Below are positions 55,583 to 64,000 of a stretch of DNA of 64,000 nucleotides, one piece after another. The position numbers and the translations under genes were made by a program. Under the pieces are notes generated by a model. The model did no database searches, was not told the DNA's origin, and was given only the letters and a program-made list of their open reading frames with translations. How positions within the stretch are numbered: the first letter of the stretch is position 1; every line of letters begins with the position of its first letter. Origin of the DNA: Lineolata rhizophorae (taxonomy: Eukaryota; Ascomycota; Dothideomycetes; Lineolatales; Lineolataceae); assembly GCA_010093515.1 (NCBI GenBank), contig MU001673.1, forward strand, positions 1,187,320 through 1,251,319, read 5' to 3'.

Positions 55583-57991
55583 GTCCGGCCCCGGCGAAGA
55601 GTGCTTGTGAGGAAGGGAGGCGAGCCGGATCGGGCACGAGAGCCGGACAAAAGGAAACGACGAGACGCCTTTGGCGGGTATCGAGGGCAAGCTAGAGAAC
55701 CACGGAGACAATGGGCAGGAGGGCGAGCGGATGGGTAGCGTGGGCGGGAGGGACGCTTTGTACCATAGCTGGAGGGCCAGGCCTGGGGCCTGGCAGCGCG
55801 ACAGGCGAGGTTTGGGGCGACTGGGGAGGGATGCCGCATCCGGCTTCCCGCGATCTTCTCGAGCGCGTGCGTGGACGGCGTGGAGCGGTCGCTGGACGGT
55901 GGTAGTGCGCCAGCCCGCCCGAGCGTGCCAGGAGGCCAGGGCGGCGGCGGCGCATAGGCCCGCGGGCGGGCTTGGGGGGCGAAGCCGTTGGGCCAGGCGG
56001 CGCCGGGACGGCCCAGGCAGGGCTGGCGGGCCCGTCTCCGATTGATTCGGGCGCGGGCTGCTGGCCGTGGCACCGCGGGCGGCGTGGCACCGCGGCGCCG
56101 TGGGAGCGTGGCTGCAGGCCCGGGACGGCCCCTCGGGCCCTGCGGCCCTTGGGCTCCTGCTGCACATGCATGACATGGCGCCCGGCCTGGTGCGCACGGC
56201 CGTGGGCGCGGCCTGGCGTCATCCGCGCGGCGCTGCCTGCCGGCCCCTGACCCGCGACCCAGCTACCGGGAACCCGCGTCCAGGGCAAGCCGGCAGGCAA
56301 GGCCGCCGTCGCCACGGTTCTCCTGGCCCGCCGGCCGGCGATCCCCTCGTCCCCCACTGCCGCCTCCCAGACCGCGTCGCCAGGACACGCCTCTCTCCCC
56401 CGTTGCCACCCCCCCGGATGCATGCCTGTTCGAGCCCCTCTTCCGCCGCAAAGCACCGCGGAGCCCGCCTGATTCAAGTAAATTGGCGGGCGTTTGCCTG
56501 CGCCAGCCGGCCCGCGCTCGCTCCACTCGCTCCCACCGTCACGCCGCCGTCAGTCGTCATCTCGTCATCGTGCCCGGGAGCTCCCGCGCGTCGTTCCCCT
56601 TCCTTGCAATCATGTTCCTCGCCTGCATGTTAGTCGGCACGCCTCCTGCCTAGGCACATCGCTTCGTGGGATATGGCATGTCGACATGGCGTGCATAGGT
56701 ATGTACATACCGGTATGCTGTGGGGCCCGTCCAAGGGCCCCACAGCCGATGCCAGGGGCTCCTCACCCTCTCTCTCATCCGCTTGATTGCGGCGCCTCGA
56801 ACCTTACCTGAATTATCCTAAGCCTGAACGCTCCAATTAAACACCTGCTGGGCCACCGCCTTTTCTCTTATTTTCTGCCCAACAGTCCCGGGATCCAGTC
56901 GACTCCTACTGCATCCTCCTAGCCTGATAATCTCCACGCCGGTCGCTGACTGGCTTGACTGTTCGGCTAGGAAGCTCCTTATGAGAGTATCTGCAAACAG
57001 TGTCCTTTGGCCCAGCTTCAAAAACGCGCTGGGATTTCCCCTCTGCTGATGACCCGGTCTCAATCGAGTCACTATAGTCCTATTTTGCCATAATAGCCCG
57101 CCGGACACCCATGGGCTTTTGTTATCCGCCTTATCGTTGGGAATATCTGGGATGACATTCAGCCTGAAGCGAAAAATGCAAAACGTCGATTGCGGTCTAC
57201 TACGTAGACAGGCTTGCACTTGAGCATCTTCTGTTAGCGGCGCCACAGCAATAAGTGAAGTAAATCGCCTGAAAGATTTCCCGTCCAGTCCCAGAGCTGT
57301 GCTGCTGCAGAGTTTTCTCGAAGCCTCGCCAAGGCATGATCTCCCGCTCCCCTGCTTGTTTCGACGCAAGCTTGGGTTCGCTTCTCTCGGGAATGGTGGT
57401 GCGGCCCTGGTCATGATACGCGTGCCACTCGGACCTTCTCCCGCCTACCGGTAGCGGGGGGCCTTGGGTTTGTTGCAGGAGCCCATCCAGTTAGACGGGA
57501 AGAAAAAGAAAAAAGAAATCTGGGTCCCACGATAACGCAATTTCATGAGAATTAAGTGGCGATGGTGGAAAACTATATAACCCCTGTTAATTATCGACCC
57601 AAAGCATGTTGCTCGTCCCTTAATGCTCCCACCCATGCTGAATTTTCCACTCACACTTCGAACACCCGCATAGTAGTGACATCAGCTCACGATGGCCGGC
57701 TTACTCGAAAGTCCTCAACCAGGCTGCAGGGGATTGCGTGCAGGTTCAAGCTACAATCGAATGTAGCATCAAATAGGGTGTGCAAACCGGTGCCAATAGT
57801 ATGCGGAATATTAACTACACAAATGCGCGGCGCGCACTAGCAAATTATTACTCTATAAGACACGGACGAATTCGACCTGACCTAAAGCTAAATGGCTTCA
57901 TACCTAGACACATTTGACCGAAACTAAGGAACACTAGGGAACCCAGTAGCAGGCTGGAAGGAGAAACGAGGAAACAAGACTGAGTCAAGGC
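55583..57991. other. 2.4-kb intergenic region
   Basis: The first 900 bases are extremely GC-rich and produce long chance frames on both strands (up to 261 codons) without domains; they probably include the promoter of the 70-residue protein. A 198-codon minus-strand frame at 56818-57414 is better balanced in composition but has no domain I recognise and no clear relative, so I do not call it a gene. CTACTACGTAGAC lies near 57199. The right end holds the 3' side of the glycerol kinase gene. Confidence 0.5.
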
Positions 57992-60947
<2,956 letters not shown>

Positions 60948-62121
60948 TCACTCTTCCTTTTCAAGCGCTTGCGTTCTACCCTCTTCCCCTTCCTCTAGCG
61001 GTTGAGCCCCAGCCTCCTGGAATTCTCGGATCCGCTGCGCAGGCGAAGGCAACCTTCCCATTCTTTCGGCGATTTCGCCTCTGCCAATCAGACTTACAAC
61101 GATGCTAGTCCCCACGATGAACGTAAGGACGAAGCGGTAAATGCCATACCAAGGTGGACACCAACCACTGGAGGTAGCCTTGGTATCAACACGGTAGAGG
61201 AAAGTGAAAGCCACGAACTGCGTGATCAGCGCATATTCGACGGGAAGGAGAATAGTTGGCCAGGCGACAGCTGGTGCAAACACGCCAATAGCGTATCTAC
61301 GGTATCCTTGGCTGCCACCGTAACCAGCCCATTCGAGACCCCAGTGGATGGCGCCAAGGAACGAGAGTATCTGGATCGACGGTTAGGGAAGAACGTCGCG
61401 AGAGGGGGCAAAGAGGAGAGTGAAACCGGGTCAGAAACATACCACAGCACCATAGCCGACTTGCAATGGCTCTAGAATCTGCAAAAGTAGTTCGGCGGAC
61501 TGGGCAGACATGAGGTAGCCGAACCCCGTGCTTGTCGCATGGTTTATCTCCCACGCGCAATAGACGGTGGAGAGAGAAGTAGCCAGGTAAGGTAGCACGC
61601 CAGCTAGGCCAATAAAGTACGCTTGTCGGGGGACATCGGACAGCGAGAAGGTTTCCTTGATCGTTTGCTGTCGCGGGGAGTCGTTAGCGTTCGGGGGAGC
61701 ATTTTCAAAGCTCGGGTCGGAGCCAATTGGACCGTACCACATCGGACATGATGCTCGCCATCATCTGCGGATCCTTTTTGTCGTCGACGGGCTCGAAGAC
61801 GCGAGTGGTAGTAGACGTGGTGCTAACAGTTTCCGGGGTCGGCTGAAGCTTTTCGCGGGCAAGAGGGCTATCGACTTCCTTGTCCTTGCCATGACCCTTG
61901 GACGCGTGGAAAGCCGCTCTTGCGTGAGCTCTGGAAGCAATTGGATCAGGCCGAAAGCCGGGGAGGATAGGCGGCGCTGGCCGCGGCCGAGCCAGGCTCT
62001 CGGTGCACAGTCTGGAGGCGAGCTGGGGTCCTCGGGTTGCGCGGATAGGGGTAGGGCGCGTGGTGTGGAGGGTAGCTCCAGCTACCCCGCGTATGAGGCG
62101 CGATGGACCGGCACGAAGCAT
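60948..62121 (-). CDS. DUF3429 mitochondrial inner-membrane protein, 3 exons, 343 aa
   Basis: Exons on the minus strand: 61738-62121, 61443-61667 and 60948-61370; 1032 nt in frame. The first exon encodes a basic leader without acidic residues at its start (MLRAGPSRLIRGVAGATLHTTR), a likely mitochondrial presequence. The second and third exons encode the DUF3429 region, about residues 140-300, with hydrophobic spans in YFIGLAGVLPYLATSLSTVY, GYGAVILSFLGAIHWGLEWAGYG, AVAWPTILLPVEYALITQFVAF and YRFVLTFIVGTSIVVSLIG. The GAVILSFLGAIHWG motif is the family hallmark. The tail is charged. The biochemical role of the family is not known to me. An in-frame ATG at 62310 would lengthen the protein but weaken the leader, so 62121 is preferred. 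It is divergent from the Hsp70 gene. Confidence 0.85.
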
Positions 62122-62625
62122 CGTGGCACTCGTGGACGCAAAAGCAGACAGAGCGGAGAGGGTTGAAGCTGCGGAGCCCGAGGCAGACGGAGCGGAGAAG
62201 GAAGCGGCTGCTGCGCTTTCCCCGCGCAAGTTCCCAGCGCAAGCGCGAGCTCTTCCCCCCGCCGAGGCTGGAAGCTGCACTGGACTCATCAGGCATGCAG
62301 GCCGGCGCACGGGCCGCTTTGGCGGACGTCATCGGTAAGCAATCATGATATGTGCCGGTAGGCGGTACCAGCCCGGCTAGTCCGCCTGCCCGCTACCCAC
62401 TCGTGCCGCTTCGGGTTGCCATTGCCAGACGGCCTAAGCCCGCGGGAGGCTAGCGAAATGCTTGCAACTACTCTACCGCCCTAGGGAGTGTCGTCCTGCC
62501 TTCGCTCCTACTACGTAGGTAGAGCATCGCTGTGGGCGACCCCGCTTTCCTCCAAGAGGACTAGCTGCGACGGGAGCCACCTGCAGATCAAGAGAAATGT
62601 AAAAAAAAAAACGGGCGCGGAACTA

Positions 62626-62707
62626 CCTACCAGCACATACCTAGGTAGTTGTAGGCGCACAAGCATAACATGAACCTAGGTAGGGTGCAGGATGCATACC
62701 TAGGTAG
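62626..62707. repeat. Cluster of three CCTAGGTAG palindromic motifs
   Basis: TACCTAGGTAG occurs at 62638-62648 and 62697-62707, and ACCTAGGTAGG at 62674-62684. The core CCTAGG is a perfect palindrome. Related motifs occur near 1359 and 21313, all intergenic. Confidence 0.7.
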
Positions 62708-63073
62708 CCATGTCCGAAGGCTTTCTGACGCTGGCTGTGGCTGGGCAACCTGAGGCTGGCGGTGGGGTGGGCTCGCTCGGCGGGACTCTGGCGTCACCCG
62801 CTGCCCCTCGCGGTGCTGCCCGCCCGCCCACTCCGCCGCACGGCGAACTGCCAAGTACTAGGTGGCAGGCCGTGAAGACTACCTCCGATTGTTGACACAA
62901 GCACCGCCTCGCCACCGGTACCTCTAGTGTGCTCCAGTGAATTCCGCGCCGTTTCGCCCCCGCGAGTCGAGCTTTCGCGACCGGGGTGGTAGCGTCCGGA
63001 AGTGACCGTGCTGGCCGCTTGCCGCCTGCGCCTGAAGCTGCTGGCCGCCCGTGGAGCCGCATAGAATGTCGTA

Positions 63074-63119
63074 GAAGCTTAGCGAATTTTCCAGGCCACC
63101 GCAACCGCTTGCTATAAGA
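63074..63119 (+). promoter_or_regulatory. Heat-shock element and TATA box upstream of Hsp70
   Basis: At 63074-63091 the units GAA, TTA, GAA, TTC alternate at exact 5-bp spacing. That is a four-unit heat-shock element with one mismatch (TTA for TTC). TATAAGA follows at 63113-63119, 22 bp downstream, and the Hsp70 ATG lies 178 bp further. The arrangement is the expected one for an Hsf1-controlled gene. Confidence 0.6.
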
Positions 63120-63296
63120 AACTCTCCACCAGCCTGCGCACCCACCCTTCTCTCTTTCTTTCCTGCACCTCACACAAATCCATAATCCTCGACTCGACGT
63201 GTTCAATCTCCCACGCCGTTTTTCTTTTCTTTCTTCCACTACTACTCTTATAGACCCCCCACACGTCTACAGCTTTTCCTCCATCCGCCTTTCATC

Positions 63297-64000
63297 ATGG
63301 CTCCCGCGATCGGTATCGATCTGGGTACCACGTACTCGTGCGTGGGAATCTTCCGAGATGACCGCATCGAGATTATCGCCAATGACCAGGGCAACCGCAC
63401 GACGCCTTCTTTCGTCGCCTTCACCGACACCGAGCGTCTGATCGGCGACTCGGCCAAGAACCAGGTTGCCATGAACCCGGCCAACACCGTCTTCGACGCG
63501 AAGCGGTTGATTGGCCGCAAGTTCAACGACCCGGAGGTGCAGGCCGACATGAAGCACTTCCCCTTCAAGGTCATTGAGAAATCTGGCAAACCCGTCGTCC
63601 AGGTCGAGTTCAAGGGCGAGACCAAGATCTTCACGCCCGAGGAAATCTCTTCCATGGTCTTGACCAAGATGCGCGAGACCGCTGAGTCCTACCTTGGTGG
63701 CACCGTCAACAATGCTGTCGTTACCGTTCCCGCCTACTTCAACGACTCTCAGCGCCAGGCTACCAAGGATGCTGGTCTCATTGCTGGCCTCAATGTCCTT
63801 CGTATCATCAACGAGCCTACCGCCGCTGCCATCGCCTACGGTCTCGACAAAAAGACTCAGGGAGAGCGCAACGTCATGATCTTCGATCTTGGTGGCGGTA
63901 CTTTCGACGTCTCTCTTCTGACCATTGAGGAGGGTATCTTCGAGGTGAAGTCTACTGCCGGTGATACCCACTTGGGTGGTGAGGACTTTGACAATCGCCT
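63297..64000 (+). CDS. SSA1: Cytosolic Hsp70 (Ssa-type), 5' part, cut by the window edge
   Basis: Hsp70 is an ATP-driven chaperone for protein folding, import and stress protection. The first 234 codons of the ATPase domain are present without an intron. Visible motifs are [12 protein letters not shown] at residues 5-16, [56 protein letters not shown] and [14 protein letters not shown]. The absence of a signal peptide or mitochondrial leader and the [14 protein letters not shown] start identify the cytosolic Ssa/HSC70 group. The remaining two thirds, including the expected C-terminal EEVD, lie beyond the right edge. A heat-shock element lies upstream. Confidence 0.97.
   Translation, partial: MAPAIGIDLGTTYSCVGIFRDDRIEIIANDQGNRTTPSFVAFTDTERLIGDSAKNQVAMNPANTVFDAKRLIGRKFNDPEVQADMKHFPFKVIEKSGKPVVQVEFKGETKIFTPEEISSMVLTKMRETAESYLGGTVNNAVVTVPAYFNDSQRQATKDAGLIAGLNVLRIINEPTAAAIAYGLDKKTQGERNVMIFDLGGGTFDVSLLTIEEGIFEVKSTAGDTHLGGEDFDNR

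Larger units (their letters stand above)
62122..63296. promoter_or_regulatory. Divergent promoter region, DUF3429 gene / Hsp70
   Basis: The two start codons face away from each other across 1175 bp. It contains three copies of ACCTAGGTAG at 62638-62707, an A run near 62601-62611, and, closer to the Hsp70 start, a heat-shock-type element at 63074-63091 and a TATAAGA at 63113-63119. The pyrimidine-rich leader from about 63140 probably is Hsp70 5' untranslated sequence. Confidence 0.6.

Noticed and set aside
55692-56477. 261-codon minus-strand frame and plus-strand counterparts
   Set aside because: Same GC-driven composition. The real gene here is the short spliced one ending at 55129.
56818-57414. 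198-codon minus-strand frame with fairly normal composition
   Set aside because: No domain, no splice partners and no recalled relative. Not strong enough to call, though it would be the first to test in this gap.

Overview
The window looks like a chromosome segment from a filamentous ascomycete (Pezizomycotina). The evidence is dense single-copy genes on both strands, short GT-AG introns (mostly 50-130 nt) with CTAAC/CTGAC-like branch sites, GC-rich intergenic DNA, fungus-specific families (AzgA purine permease, Uds1 septation protein, DUF3429 inner-membrane protein), and one sharply bounded AT-rich block of decayed repeats that resembles RIP-mutated DNA. I cannot fix the class from the sequence alone. 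No tRNA, rRNA or CRISPR array was seen.

Layout. 1.7-4.5 kb: a nine-exon Hop1-type meiotic axis gene (HORMA, PHD, winged helix). 6.9-9.8 kb: a 941-residue low-complexity protein of unknown function. 10.1-13.2 kb (minus): dynactin subunit p27, then an AzgA-type purine permease. 15.0-17.7 kb: RNA polymerase II subunit RPB3 (minus) divergent from calcipressin (plus). 18.4-20.8 kb: ribosomal protein S6 (plus) convergent with PRPP synthetase (minus). 22.0-23.8 kb: a Uds1-domain protein (minus). 23.8-27.3 kb: no gene seen. 27.3-30.3 kb: mitochondrial phenylalanyl-tRNA synthetase (minus) and a mitochondrial dicarboxylate carrier (plus) share a 329-bp divergent promoter. 30.8-35.8 kb: a meiosis-type APC/C activator of Ama1 type (minus) divergent from the Rab geranylgeranyltransferase alpha subunit (plus). 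35.9-44.6 kb: the AT-rich island. 47.6-49.2 kb: a four-finger C2H2 regulator. 50.5-52.4 kb: epsin. 55.1-55.6 kb: a 70-residue three-exon cysteine-containing protein (minus). 58.0-59.8 kb: glycerol kinase (minus). 60.9-62.1 kb: DUF3429 protein (minus). 63.3 kb to the right edge: the 5' part of a cytosolic Hsp70.

All multi-exon models were built by hand from reading frames, splice signals and family motifs, and every completed model is a multiple of three. The most unusual finding is in the Ama1-like gene. Its WD40-proximal exon junction only works if a 55-nt intron beginning ATAAGT and ending AC is removed, with a GCTAAC branch site. That is a U2-type AT-AC intron inside the most conserved part of the protein.

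The island contains at least five copies of a 320-365 bp MITE-like family with imperfect terminal inverted repeats, two copies of a second inverted-repeat family, a decayed Tc1/mariner transposase, a decayed LINE 3' end plus two further copies of its tail, and a third dispersed repeat. Meiosis-specific genes (Hop1, Ama1) together with a RIP-like island suggest a sexually competent lineage, but this is inference.
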